DNA of 64,000 bases from Mastacembelus armatus (taxonomy: Eukaryota > Chordata > Actinopteri > Synbranchiformes > Mastacembelidae), in contig NC_046647.1 in NCBI RefSeq assembly GCF_900324485.2, forward strand, positions 7,532,464-7,596,463, in the 5' to 3' direction. The position numbers were made by a program, and so were the translations under genes. The notes beneath the pieces were generated by a model. The model saw only the letters and a list, made by a program, of their open reading frames with translations, was not told the DNA's origin and did no database searches. Positions 1 to 12,817 of this stretch are shown here, one piece after another; the stretch's first letter is position 1; the number at the start of each line of letters is the position of its first letter.

Positions 1-355
1 CAGAGTGTACTTTGGGTCTCGTGTGGTGTTTCAGATGTCTCTCAGCTGTTCGCAGATCCACCAAAGACATTTCCCCTCTAAAGTTCCCAGTTGAGGTAAT
101 TTGAATATGTGTTGAAACGGTCAAATATTTTAGAAAGAAACAAATATGTTAGGAAAAGTTAGAAAATGAATATAAATGTATGTAGCAGCACTTAATTTTT
201 TTTATCGTGACCCACTTAGAACCACTAGATTACACAACCTAACTGTATGTACAGTAGCAGTTAAAACTACCTCCACCTCAACTGGCTAAGGGAATAAAAT
301 ACTAATAACCAGTGATACATCAACAGCCTAACAGTAATGTAATATAATATAATAT

Positions 356-409
<54 letters not shown>

Positions 410-2354
410 TGTGAAGTAACATCAAAACAGGGTTTAGTTTCATGAAAAGCCTAAATAACCTTTAGATCAATTTTCTGATAATACTTTTATTAAAGTACAA
501 TTTTGAATACAGGACTGTTATTTGTATTTGTTTTTTCAGATATTGTACATTTTTTTATGCAAAGGTTCGGACTACCTCTTCCTCCACTGTTTATAGCTGA
601 AAAACATACAGTGGTCAAAGCAGGCAACAGCAGTTCTAATAATTCATCACCATAGGGAGGTTATTTAAATACATGAAATATTTTTCTACCCCAATTTCAA
701 ATGTCACTGATCCAAGTTTGAATAAGGAGCATATACAATAGGCAGATAAATTCCATTACTTTTTATTTTTCAATGAATGTGTGTGTGTGTGTGTGACCAC
801 GGCTGCACAGCCACAGTCAAATTGAGCTACAAGCTTACACCATATGGCACAGTCCTCAGCTCATACTCATATGGGCTCTATGGATCCTGTCAGCACCAGA
901 GGAACTCTGTGCATCTGTCCCAGTCCAGCTGTGAGGAGTCCCTGTGTTTGGAGACGCCCGTGGGGGTGGGGGTGTGTGTGAGCACTTTCACTGCTGGCTA
1001 ATTCAACAAAGTTTCAATACAGTGGCCAACCACACGTCTGAAATATTTATCACGGACTTGACAAAAAGATGAAAAATAAATGAAAGTCTTTTTTTTCATG
1101 GTCGTCCAGATTTTCAAAGATTGTTTCATGAAATTTTCATGAGAATTTCATCTCATGTGTGCACAATCTATAATGTCCTCTTCATTATTAGAGTATGTAT
1201 GTATGACCAGTGAGGCACTCGACTCAAAAAACGTCAATGTTAAAACTCTCTGTTGACCAAAACTACCACTTGGCAATGGAATAACCAAGTATCTGCTGTG
1301 TGGAGGAATGTGTGTGGCTGTCTTATATATTAATCCTGGTAGCAGTTTGACATATATACACCATGAACTCTGCGGATTAGAGTCAGTAATAAAATTATGG
1401 AGCTCAGGTGTATTTCCTAATAAAGGATGTACTGCAGTAACAGATTTTCCTGTTTGAGCCCACTGCTGTCTTAATCACTAACAGGAAGGGAAGCAGAGCA
1501 ACAGCAAAGTTCTTGCTTTTTTTTTTTTTTTTTTTTGAACTCAAGACCCAGGATACTCTGTGTTGCCCAACTTCCTGTGGACACACTTAGCAAATCCAGC
1601 CTCAGGAACATTTCAGGACAACGAGACTTCAGGCAAAGCTCTTAAAGCGATCACACTGCCCTCTGTGGCTCACATGGGAATGCGAATCAGGGGAAAAGGC
1701 AATAAAACAATTATTGCTCTGTTTCAATTCTGAGACATAAACAAACGTGGAAATATGAAGTACTTTGCAAATTTTTATTAGGAAAAAAAGAATGCAATTT
1801 GTAATGAAAATAACTGACTCAAGCGAAAGCTATGAGAAAAAGTCTTGAGATAAGTGAACGAATATTAAATATGCTGAATGTTCATCCTCAAAGAATTACG
1901 AAAGGATGTTAACTGCTCTAAAGGAAATATAAACAGATTCAGCTGGAGCAGTTTGTGTCCACCACACGGTGCCTAATGCTTGCACCAAAACACAAAGCAG
2001 CAACAACATTAATATCTAAACAAAACAGTCAGGCCATAACGAAGTTCTGAAATTAATTTGAATGCATAATGCAAACTGCTGGAAACAATCTGCAGAGGAA
2101 TTTCTCAACGGACAAACTCTCTCTCTCTCTCACAAAGATTATTGCATAGAAGTTTGACTATACCCAGCTCCTGGCTGCATTTCAGTTTCAAAAATATACT
2201 CACACTTTGCTCTCTTTTTAACTTGTCTTTGCACTTTTCTTTCAAGTTACCACAGCCTGAGTGTACATAGTAATGTTAATGTTCGCTAGATCCTGGACTT
2301 GGAAAAGATGTAGCAGCTTCAGATTTCTCCAGAGATGAAAACTGGATTAGGAGT
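1..2354. other. Gene-poor stretch downstream of FIGNL1
   Basis: I see no coding gene here. The right part, down to about 1770, is probably the FIGNL1 3' UTR read leftwards; a TTTATT (AATAAA on the minus strand) near 1775 is a possible poly(A) signal. The rest holds a TA microsatellite, a short TG run near 779-794 and a poly-T run near 1516-1536. Confidence 0.5.
353..402. repeat. TA dinucleotide microsatellite
   Basis: An uninterrupted TA run of about 50 bases, followed by a short GA run. It lies in DNA with no gene. Its length is likely to vary between individuals. Confidence 0.9.
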
Positions 2355-4289
2355 TCAACGTCCACATCCAAACGTCTTATTCCACTCTTCATACAGCTCC
2401 AAGTCCTTTGATGAGACACTGGGTCGTACTGTCTTCAGTGCCTCCTGGAAGTCACTGTAGAGGATAGGTCGCACCTGATCGGCACTGATAGTGGCGATGT
2501 CACTCAGCTGGATGCTGCGGATGGGCCCCAGTGCTGCCTCTCGACACAGCTGAGTCATATCAGCTCCCGAGAAGCCATGTGTGGCTGTTACGATGCTCTC
2601 CAGCTCCAGCTCTCTCAGCTGGTTCTTCTCTTGGGCCATGAGGTTAGTTACTATCTGCCGTCGGGCAGCTGCTTCGGGCAGGGGGATGTATAGCCGCTTT
2701 GCCAGGCGTCGACGGGCAGCCTCATCTATCTCTTGAGGCCGGTTGGTGGCGCCCACCACCAAGATGCGGTCCTCGGCTGCAGTGGCTGCCCCATCCAGCT
2801 GAACAAGGAACTCTGTTTTTATCCTACGTGATGAGTCGTGCTCCCCATCTGTCCGCTGAGACAACAACGAGTCAATTTCATCAATAAAAATGACTGCAGG
2901 CTGGTGACAGCGGGCAATGGCAAACAGGGCTCGCACCATTTTTTCTCCTTCACCCACCCACTTGGATGTGAGTGATGATGCACTGATGCTGAAGAATGTG
3001 GCACCTGATTGACAAGCAATACATTTTCCTATCAGAGTTTTTCCAGTTCCTGGGGGTCCAAACAACAGGATGCCTTTGGGTGGACCGCGGAGGCCAGTAA
3101 AGATGTCAGGTCGTAGCATGGGCCAAACCACAATCTCCTTTATGGTGGTCTTGGCAAACTCCAAGCCTGCTATGTCATCCCAGACCACAGGAGGCCCATG
3201 GTCCATAATCTCACTCATGATTAGCTCGATTATCTTTGGCTCAAAGTTTTTCAGACGCTCATCCAGGACCTGAGGCTCCTGATTGGAATTATGGCTTGCT
3301 CCATTTTCTTCCTCCTCCTGTCGTGGGACAGGTGACACAAACTTAGAAAATGCACCCCGGGGCCTGTTAGCACCCAGTGATTTTTTCACAGTTGCCACCA
3401 CCCCAGTTGCCTGCCCTCTGTGGGGCTGATGGGGATGTTTTTTATGTTGATCAATGATGAACTGCTCACGAGCTGTTTTGAAGTTGCTTCCAGAGCTTGC
3501 GTCAGAGCCTGCTTGACCTGCGTGTGGCCCCCTGCCACCATCCTCTCCATCTGTGTTGTAAAAATTCTTTCGCTTGGATGGGTTGAAGGTGGGGAAGGAG
3601 GAGGACTGATAGTTTTGTGTACCACCTGCAGGGCCAGGGTTTCCCGGTGGAAGAACTGAAGAAGGATGACTAAACACAGACTGTGGTCGAGCTGGAAGTC
3701 GGGAGAAAGAGTTTGGATTACATATGATCCCTTCAGAGCCACTTGGTATAGTATCAGCAGGACTACTGGCAATGTTGTTAATTTCTGTTTTAGGCTGTGG
3801 TGTTCCTGTGGGTTTAAACAATGCAGCTTCTGATCTGACTCTGGTAAAGGGAACAGACAGGGAGCTGCCTCTGCTGTCTTGTCCCACAGATATGTTAACA
3901 TCTGCTGGGGCCACCAGAGAGCCTCCTCCCCCTGTCTCTGCCTGAATCATCTTCTGCACACAGGGCATTTCCAGCATGCTCTCCATGGTCAGGGATGACT
4001 CCCATTTGTCGCTGTAGTTCCTCTGACTGCGGGCCAGATGCAGTGCACTATCTGCATAGTTATTAAGGCCTGTGCTCAGGTCATCCGAGTCCAGCACTGC
4101 AGCGTAGCGCTCCGAGTAGGTCCTGAGCAGCCTGGCCATGCCGGCCTGAGAGAGCTGGGAGCTTGCCCATGCATACTGAATGGAGAGGATGTGAGCCCGG
4201 TAGGCATCGGCCGTCTGTTCAGGTGTACAGCTGCCAGATGAAATGTCAAAGGACCTCCTTTGCCATTCGTCCAGGTGTGCACCACTCAT
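2355..4289 (-). CDS. fignl1: Fidgetin-like protein 1, AAA+ ATPase
   Basis: One uninterrupted coding exon of 644 codons (human FIGNL1 is 674). The C-terminal half is a meiotic-clade AAA+ module: Walker A GPPGTGKT at about residues 411-418, Walker B with VIFIDEID at about 465-472, then the NRPQEID segment and a C-terminal Vps4-like helix region. The N-terminal half is poorly conserved, as expected, with a proline/serine-rich linker. FIGNL1 works with RAD51 in homologous recombination and dissociates RAD51 filaments; that is family knowledge. The start is the first ATG after a good acceptor (CTCTAG, about 4308), which implies a non-coding first exon ending at a GTAAGG donor near 5056. The single coding exon also matches the mammalian gene. 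TTL lies head-to-head about 2 kb upstream. Confidence 0.96.
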   Translation of the reverse strand: MSGAHLDEWQRRSFDISSGSCTPEQTADAYRAHILSIQYAWASSQLSQAGMARLLRTYSERYAAVLDSDDLSTGLNNYADSALHLARSQRNYSDKWESSLTMESMLEMPCVQKMIQAETGGGGSLVAPADVNISVGQDSRGSSLSVPFTRVRSEAALFKPTGTPQPKTEINNIASSPADTIPSGSEGIICNPNSFSRLPARPQSVFSHPSSVLPPGNPGPAGGTQNYQSSSFPTFNPSKRKNFYNTDGEDGGRGPHAGQAGSDASSGSNFKTAREQFIIDQHKKHPHQPHRGQATGVVATVKKSLGANRPRGAFSKFVSPVPRQEEEENGASHNSNQEPQVLDERLKNFEPKIIELIMSEIMDHGPPVVWDDIAGLEFAKTTIKEIVVWPMLRPDIFTGLRGPPKGILLFGPPGTGKTLIGKCIACQSGATFFSISASSLTSKWVGEGEKMVRALFAIARCHQPAVIFIDEIDSLLSQRTDGEHDSSRRIKTEFLVQLDGAATAAEDRILVVGATNRPQEIDEAARRRLAKRLYIPLPEAAARRQIVTNLMAQEKNQLRELELESIVTATHGFSGADMTQLCREAALGPIRSIQLSDIATISADQVRPILYSDFQEALKTVRPSVSSKDLELYEEWNKTFGCGR

Positions 4290-6332
4290 GCCTGGCCTGC
4301 TCGAGCCTAGAGAAGGAGAGGGGATAAAAGTTATTAAAGATACATGACCTCAATGAAAGCCAAGGCACACATTGATCCTGACCTGTACACTCAAAAACAG
4401 TTACATCTCATTACATTACATTCTGGGAAGAGTGTGAGCATATAATACAGGGACCCTGTTACTCCAGTGATTCAGCATTGCCTTTCAATTAAGTTGGGGG
4501 GATTAAAAAGAAGAAATTAAAAAAAAAAATTACAGTGAAAACTGAAACAGTACAGTCTGAAAAAAATATAGATTTTTAAGTGCTATATGGATGAAGCAGC
4601 ATCTCTTCATCACATGCGCTCTATCCTTATAGGGTTGAAGTCCTCTTTAAATAATCAGAATAAGTTTTATTGCGAGGTACAGCAAAGAACACTTTACAGT
4701 ACTAGCAATTTGTCTCGTGTCTGGTGTAAACATATATACAAATAATGTCGGATACAGCCAGGATAAAAGTTAGGTATACAATTTAACAGATATGAAGCTG
4801 CACTAGAGGGAAACTCATTGCCAAAGACACTAAAGTGTCATTCACCTTTTAATTATTGTTCATTTTGGCAGGGAACCATGACAACATGCAGAGGTAAACA
4901 GTCTAAACAATGCGCCGCACCAAACAACATCAGGTCACTTACTGTCAGAGTTATCTTCTTACTTTTGCGGATATTATAAGCTAAACAACAGAACAGCAAC
5001 AGACGTAAATAGAACAGACACAACTGTCTTGTTCCCGCCACCGGTTTCTTCCTTACCACTTCCGGCCACGTTCCGATTCGTTCGCCGACTTTATCTCCGA
5101 TTTCCTACTCGTCGTTTTCAAGACGTAGACGCCCAGCCTGAAACGGACCCAGTCCTGACTGTGTTCAGTCCACAAAACCCCAAGTTAAGATGAGAACACT
5201 GCAGAACTGAGCTGAGACCAAAAAAAAAAAACTTGTAAATCCTTATAGGAACCAGACCCACAACTTGTCACAAATAGGGAGCGCTCCATTTATCCCCAGG
5301 TTCGCCCAGACAAAAGGTTAATGTGTTATTATACCGCTTTAGGAAATCATACCTGACCCTTCCTTATTAGCGACAGTTGACTGTAAACTCACAGAGAGCT
5401 TAACCCGGGGTGAGATCCTTTATCTCGAGTTTTAAAACTTATTTTCTCACGTATTTTTCTTGGCTGACTTGTAAGGTCGAAGTCGCCATCTTGTGGTGAC
5501 GAGCGCTAAACGCGTTATGGTTAAATTGCTTAACGCGTTGCATTTGGGGAAATGTAGTGCCTACATTTACTAAATTCAGTCCGGTACTACATTCCGAGGT
5601 AAATCGTGTTTAAAGAACACATACTTGTGTATAAACTGTAATAAAATACGTGTCAGTTGACTTTTATTCAAGCATGAAAACGTTTTGTGCAAACTACCCA
5701 TGGGATCATCGGACGTGTGAACTACACTAACCACAACCGTGGAGTTTTGTGTTTGTGCTGCTGAGTCGCAGAGACTAAAGCACAAACGACACCGGCGACA
5801 GAATAGGACGTGTTTGATGTTGTGGAGCTAACTAGTTAGTTGATGTTTTCCATTATTCACCATCAGACTCTTTAGCTGTGAGCACAGATACCGGGAAAGT
5901 TTCCGAGAGAACTGTTCACATTGGCCGCAGCCTCCTCGCTATTTAGCTAAACCGGAGACGGGATCTAGATGAACCCAGACGGGACCCAGCCCCGGGAACC
6001 GGTAGCAGCAGCTAGTCACACCCTTATCTGAGGAGGAGCCCAGTCCGCTGGGAGACATGAAATGGTCATCCTTCACATTTGGTGCTATTTTGTATAGAGA
6101 CACATTAGCTCCAAGCTGCTAAACTGGGGCTTGAGAGCACCAGTGTGAGTAAACTGGGAAGTGTGGTCTGGATATGACTGACTCATCGTGGCTCGGGCAG
6201 ACGAGATGACGCCGAAGAGTCTGTGTGCTGCAGTCAGACAGGCTCACAGCTAGCTCCACGGCGAACCTACTTACACAGCCAGTCCTCTTCACCACCACCA
6301 TCATATCGGTACTTCATAGGCAACGTGGTATC
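4290..6332. other. Divergent FIGNL1/TTL upstream region
   Basis: The stretch between two divergent genes. On the minus strand it contains the FIGNL1 leader intron and a probable non-coding first exon from about 5057, next to ETS-type CTTCCGG sequence. On the plus strand the TTL 5' leader probably starts around 5800-6000 and runs into the coding exon at 6333. A short upstream ATG near 6205 is present in the TTL leader. No other gene is visible. Confidence 0.55.
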
Positions 6333-6518
6333 ATGAATGCGCCCGTGTACACATTTGTCAGCCGTGACGACAACAGCACTGTTTATGCTGAAGTGTCCAA
6401 AATGCTGCTCTCAACTGGGCAGTGGAAGAAGCTGAAAAAAGACAATCCCAGGTTCAACTTGATGCTTGGTGAACGGAACAGGCTGCCCTTTGGACGTCTA
6501 GGTAAATGGTCTCTGTGG

Positions 6519-6559
<41 letters not shown>

Positions 6560-9243
6560 TACATGTCTTTCTGTGGTTGTGTGGACTTTCATGTGGATGT
6601 GCAGTTGAGGTGCTGAACGTGCACATATGGGTACTTGAGTCAATGTTAAATTGTCCTAACTTGGACTTCACAGGTCATGAACCAGGACTGGTGCAGTTGG
6701 TGAATTACTACAGAGGAGCTGACAAGCTTTGCAGAAAGGCATCATTAGTTAAGTGTGTATCTGTCTTGTTACATGAAACCTCTGTACCTTTTGTCTCACA
6801 GCAAGAAAATCATCCAAAGAAGATTTCATTAGCTGACCATTTCCTTTCCTTACCATTAGACTAATAAAGACCAGCCCAGAGCTGTCTGACTCCTGCACCT
6901 GGTTCCCAGAATCCTACATCATATATCCCACTAACCTCAACACCCCTGTTGCTCCAGCTACAAATGGCATTAGCCATCTGAAGAACAATCCCAAGACAGA
7001 TGAGCGAGAGGTTTTCTTGGCCTCCTATCACTCTAAAAAAGAAAGTGATGAGGGAACAGTATGGATAGCCAAATCATCTGCCGGAGCTAAAGGTATAATC
7101 TTAGACTGTTTCACTTTGAGTGTGAGTGATTTTCAATGATTAGCTACTTGTATTATTTACAGGTTCAAATTGAGGATGTGGTAAAACGTATCAGTGGCAG
7201 CTTAGCACCTTCATTTTGTTTTGTTTTTTTAAATTGTAACAGGAGCTGGTATTTTGATATCTCATGATGCTAATCAGCTGCTGGAGTACATTGATAATCA
7301 GGGACAGGTTCACGTCATTCAGAAGTACCTGGAGAAACCTTTACTTCTGGAGCCTGGACATCGGAAGTTTGACATCAGGCAAGTGTTTTGTGTTTAAGAC
7401 AAACATGTACACAATATGCTTGTCTCTCTGGACTTCGTAACTAGGGCTATTATGGATTATGTCATGTTATTGCTAGGAGCTGGGTGCTGGTGGACCACCA
7501 GTATAACATCTATTTATACCGGGAGGGTGTGCTGAGGACTTCCTCAGAGCCCTACAACAGCTCTGACCTCCAGGACATGACCAGCCATCTGACCAACCAC
7601 TGCATCCAGAAGGAGCACTCCCAGAACTACGGGCGATATGAGGAGGGGAACGAGATGTTCTTTGATGAATTCAGGCTGTACCTGCTCAACATTCACAATG
7701 TCAACCTGGAGACCACCATCTTACCTCAAATCAAGCTGATCATAAAGTAGGTCCTTCTTCATTTGCTGCTAAAGCATCGTTTTCACATGATGCTTTACGT
7801 TCATTTTTCATACAAAAACTAGCATATTTGTGTGGTTGGAGACTGAATACTGAAAAATGATGGTTTAGTTTTCATAGTTGAAAAGTTTAAGTGTACAGTG
7901 GTTGATGGATGACATCTTATACTTAATACACACAAAGATAACCCTAAATTTGCTACAGATATTCAAGGATAAATTCTGGTGATTGTAATGATCCCTGGAG
8001 CTTTTCTCTATCATCATCATCAGGTCAAAATTTAATGTTGTACCTCTACTTTGTTTTCAGACCTAATACCTGTAAAACTCAAGTTGTTCTCAGCAGCCTC
8101 AGCTGTACGCTGCATGCTGATTAGTAAATGCTAACACACTGTTGTGAACACGGTAAACATCATGCCTGCGCAACATCAACATGCTGACATTGTGAACACG
8201 CTTGCCTACCAGTGTGAGTGCAGCCATACAGAGCTGCTGGCATTGCTGCGGCACGTGAGTGAGAATAAAGCAGTTCACACCTGCCCTGAGAAGAACAACT
8301 CACAGAGCAGTATTATTAGTGCATATATATTAAGTGTCTGTAATTGTGGTGTCTTATCTCTTTAGTGATTACATTTAAAACATGGATGCTGGGTAGGAGC
8401 CATATTTATTGTGCATTTCCTTTTCATATGGCTGAAGATGTCTGTACAGGTCACCGATCACTAAAAATGTCTCTAATGAATGTTCGGCACATGAAACTTC
8501 GTTAAGGTGTTGTCAGATGGGAGGAACTTTGCTGTCTGGTTTTGCAGGAGCTGTCTGACATGTATTGAGCCAGCAATCAGCACCAAGCACCTGTCCTACC
8601 AGAGCTTCCAGCTCTTTGGATTTGATTTCATGGTGGACGAGAGCTTCAAAGTGTGGCTCATTGAAATCAATGGAGCTCCAGCCTGTGCACAGTCAGTGAT
8701 TTATTCATTTTAAAACATTTCACCTGTCCATCTCGAAACGTTAGAGCCTAGTACCCTGTCTCGTCTTCTAATTGGTTTCTGCAGTCTGCATTTAGACGGA
8801 CTGTTCTGACCTGTGGAAAACAGGCTTCAGTATTCCTGATTCTCCAGTATTCTTTTATTCAGCATTTTGTTTATTGTGAAAGTCTAGAGTCAGAAATGGA
8901 GAAAACCTTTGAAAATGGTTCCATCATTTTTAAAGCAATTGAAATGTCTTCCTCTTAACGTGTTATTTTGTTTAGTTTTTTTGTAAATGCTTTCTAGCGA
9001 CTTGAACTCCAAATGAACACTTCTCTGATCCTTTCCTCCTCCAGGAAGCTATATCCAGAGCTCTGTCAAGGAATAGTGGATGTGGCTATTTCCAGTGTCT
9101 TCACACTGAACAGCAACAGCGACTCCTCATCTGCCTCCTCTTCACCATACTCCTCGTCCCCATCCTCCATGTTCACCACCAACTCCTGCTCCTCCCCCAA
9201 ACTGAGAGGGCCTCTTCATGCAGGGCCCTTCACACGACTGTGA
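6333..9243 (+). CDS. ttl: Tubulin tyrosine ligase, 7 coding exons
   Basis: Exons: 6333-6501, 6674-6752, 6860-7092, 7243-7378, 7477-7746, 8548-8691, 9045-9243. Joined, they give 409 residues (human 377) in one open frame. TTL re-adds tyrosine to the C-terminus of detyrosinated alpha-tubulin in an ATP-dependent reaction in the cytoplasm. Recognised segments include [57 protein letters not shown] and the ATP-grasp core [11 protein letters not shown] plus [12 protein letters not shown]. The fourth intron uses GC rather than GT at its 5' end (7379). Compared with mammals, the last exon ends in a serine-rich tail of about 50 residues instead of a shorter proline-rich one. The start aligns with the human start plus a few extra residues. 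A poly(A) signal AATAAA lies at 9674-9679. Confidence 0.95.
6520..6557. repeat. GT microsatellite in TTL intron 1
   Basis: A GT run of about 38 bases that begins some 20 bases downstream of the exon 1 donor. Confidence 0.9.
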
Positions 9244-12055
9244 CCACACGCAATCGTTCCCCTCAACTGCTCCAAACCAGAAGCTTATTTGTGCTCTGTC
9301 CTCCCTCCTAAACTACAGCTGCGAGGTAGGACATGCCAGCAGGCCTGATCTTTAATTGTACTTTAGCTACCATGCCTGGACAACTCTTTGTATGGAATGA
9401 AGTGCAGATATTCTCTCCTGTCAGTGTGTATAATGAATGTGAGGACAGTGAGGAAATGATCAACAAACCTATAGGGAGTTTCTGAATGAGGACAGATGCC
9501 CCGTCCATCTTATTTCTACCATCAGTTTCTTTCCCCCAAAACAGATTATTGGATACGCTGCAACTGACTGTAGTGCCTTACATTTCCAACCTCGCTCTCT
9601 TAAACAAGACTGCCAGTTAGCTCGCTCTTGCCTGTGACTTGTACATATTCTTTAAGCCTTTGCACTGTTGCGCAATAAAGTTACCACAATTATTAGTCCA
9701 AAAGAAGTAGCATAACAACATATTTGAGACCTTAGTGAAAATTGTGAATTTTAGTGACAAGTATGTTCTCATCAGACACTTTTCCTTAGATTTGATTTAA
9801 AACATTTTTTTATAGCTAACCATCAGTCCTGTGTACCCATTAGTTTGAATGGGAACTGCAATCAAGAAGTTGCAGTGACATGTTTAACTATATACAGTAA
9901 ATGCTCCCTCATATTATATAGCATTATAATAGTTAATTCAAATATTGAAACATTGAAGTGAACCTGACCATGTGGACACTACATGTTATTTACATTGAGA
10001 ACAGCAGGGATGCTGCCTAAATTTAAGTCTGAGCCCCTGCAGAGAATCATGAGAATATGAAGTATTAAGGTACACTGTACCTTTTCAACAAAGTTTTTAC
10101 AGCAGGAAAGACTTTGTTTTGCATCATTAGAAAATGAGCATGTTTGTGTGAAAGCATGTACTAGTATGAGAGCACCTTTTGCCCCAGTGTGTAAAGGACT
10201 GCCCTGATGTCTGTGTTTTATTTCGGAGAAAATAGACAGTGTTTATAACGTGTTGTCAACAAGTGTGTGGATTATGTTTTTGAAGTGTTACAATGATAGT
10301 AGAGTAGATTGTTAATGTGCGTTATTATTAAACACTTTAAAGAAAAGGAACCTGACTTGATACAATAAATATTTTTCTTTAAGAGAGCTTATGTAGACCA
10401 AAAAAACACACATCTATGTCATACTGTTTACACTGGTCTTGTGTCAAATGTGTCATTACCAAAGTAAAGTGACGGCATAGAGACATATCTTCATCATGTC
10501 ACTGCCTCTCCTTCAGTTACTGCTGGTGTTTGATCACTGTCTTTCTTGCTCTATGCTCTCATTTCACTTTTTATCAGACTTGCATTTAATGGATTTTTTT
10601 TTTTTTTTTTTAAGTTTCATAGGGTCCTGAAAACATTTCAGTTCACATTTATTTCAACTGAACTTCTTAAATGTTAGAGGCGACTTGTGTTAAATGTAGC
10701 TTATGTTACCGTTTGGACTCTTTGTTAGAAGTGTTTTGTTTTTTCTTAGACATGAAACTCAGCTCAAACTTTTGTGACAGCTGCATGTAACTTTGGGGTA
10801 GTTGATTTTTTTAAAACTGAGCAAGTTTCCATAGGAATTTTAGTGTGTGTGTGTGTCCTAACACTAAGGTCCCTACTGTTCAAACGTGTAACACTTCACT
10901 TCGCTTGCTTTCAGGAACATAAGTAATGGGACCCAATCTGAGCTTTTATCTCATGTTTCTAATCAGTGTGTTGATGACTCTGAAGAATGAAGGATATATG
11001 TAAGTGGCTGATGGTCAGAAAGATGGAATAGATCCAGGGCTTTAAGTTTGAGTAATGTCAGTAAGAAAGAACATGTGAATAATTTGTTTGTGTGATGTAT
11101 TACTGAGTCCTGCTGAAGCTGAGTGATAGTTAAAAGTTTGGAATGATATTAATGTAAGTAGAAAATGTCTTTTTGTGTATGTCATGATTGTTTTGGCAAG
11201 TCAGTGCAAGTATTTGCATTCTGGATTTGGAAACTTCATAGTGAGCCATCAATATTTTTTAAATTAAATTTGTTGGGGGTTTCATATTGATAACAAGCAG
11301 TGGACCTCCAGGATCTTCATTTCTTAGCTTGTATTGAAGTGAATGTTTCATTCATTATTAGACCTCCCTTAAATTCACTGATGTTATTTCATCTTATTCT
11401 GATTTTCTTTGCACATGACTCATTGTCTTGTGTTCTGTTTTTTTCCCCTTGAGTTTTTCTGGATTTTCTCATGTTTACCAAAGATCTAATTCCTGCTGTG
11501 TGAAATCATGTTTTGTGCTTCAGTCTGAACATTATCACACCAATTGGTAAATATGATCTAAAACCAAGTGTTGTATTCAGAGGGATTTCTGCCAAGTTTT
11601 TGTTAAGTGATGTTTTATCCAAAATCTTGCATGAACATTTGCCAGAATAAAAAAAAAAAAAAAAAATCTTACAATCATCAAGCTTCTGTCAGTACAGATC
11701 TCTTTACTGGACACAGAGCTGAAAGTGATAACAACTGACTATGGGTGAGACAGAACAGTGTGTTTCACAAAATCTTGGTTTGCCACAATTTTAAGTGTAA
11801 TTGTACAAGTTGAATTAAGCAGTAGATTTTTTTTTTTTACTGAACTGCTCAAGATCAAAATATTAACATGTACCACAACTTTGTAAATCCATTTGACGAA
11901 ACAAAGGAAACAGACATTCAACCGATATATTGGGAAACACCCACATGCCTCTGTGTGCTCATCATGGATACCGGTACACGCAGTCATCTGTCTCTCTGCC
12001 GTTCCTGAAATGTCTTCACCTGTTAGATAATCAGGAGCACTCAGGAAAAGCACAA
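9244..12055. other. TTL 3' UTR and intergenic DNA
   Basis: The first 430 bases are TTL 3' UTR ending at AATAAA 9674-9679. A later AATAAA near 10365 and one before the A-run at about 11645 could serve longer transcripts. Poly-T and poly-A runs lie near 10590 and 11649. I see no further gene. Confidence 0.55.
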
Positions 12056-12817
12056 TGTTATGACCCTAGGTCATTATGTGTATGGTTGTACTGTGGCTCT
12101 CCCCTCCTCATTTAGTGTATGTGTGTACGTGAGCTGGAGCTAGAGTTGGGCGTGGACTCGAGCGATTGGATGGGATTGGTCCGTTCGACCCCGTGGATTG
12201 GACTTCCGGGATTGGTCCAACACTTCCCGGAAGGAAGATAAGAAGCCCACGGACTGCTGTTCAGGAGAGCTATTCTCCCACCTTTGCCACTTTCAAAGCT
12301 ATTTGATAAAGACTTCGTTTTCGTAATTAATTAGTTAGAGATTAGGTTTTTGTTTCGATTTTGTAGGTTTTGTATTGATAGGATTTTCGTTATTTACATT
12401 AGAAATACTTAGACATTTAGGCTACATTTGTGTTTTGTTTTCTCCTGTTTGTTTTAGGAGTTTCCAGCAGGCTGGCGACCTGTGATTTTGTGTTGTTTCT
12501 CTTAGATTAGATATCGTAGGGCTATTATAGCATTTCTGTTATTGATTTTCGTTTGTTTGATACCGTAGGGCTAAATCTAGCGTCTTCGTTTGAGTATCTT
12601 TAGCGTTTGTTTGTTTCCATCATTCGTATAACACCGTAGGACTCACGGAGCGTTTTGTTTGTTTTGAACATTCTGTATTGTGTTCTGTGTTTTCGACAGA
12701 ATAAATATTCTCGTTAATTGTAATTAGTATTTCCGTGTTTATTGAGAGTGGAAGAGTTTTGGAGGAAAACTCAACTTCGTGTTACGCTCCGGTTAACCCC
12801 TAGGCTGGGGCGTAACA
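12056..12817 (+). mobile_element. Solo LTR of a retrotransposon, probably Ty3/Gypsy-like
   Basis: A 762-bp unit that begins TGTTATG and ends CGTAACA. Its termini are partly complementary (CCCTAGG near the start, CCCTAGG near the end), as in many Gypsy-type LTRs. It is flanked by a 4-bp direct repeat ACAA at 12052-12055 and 12818-12821. An AATAAA at 12700-12705 gives the orientation. A short CGTAGGG/CGTAGGA motif recurs at about 12515, 12565 and 12635. No internal gag-pol region or partner LTR is in the window, so this is a solo LTR, a fossil left by LTR-LTR recombination. Age cannot be estimated without a partner, but the short target duplication is still intact. Confidence 0.72.

Noticed and set aside
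1-100. Exon-like segment after a TTTCAG at the left edge
   Set aside because: One frame is open to a possible donor near 96 and another ends in a stop after about 15 codons. With no neighbouring exon in the window, neither can be supported.
5200-6330. Possible separate small gene between FIGNL1 and TTL
   Set aside because: Frames are short. The region is explained by the divergent promoters and leaders of the two genes.
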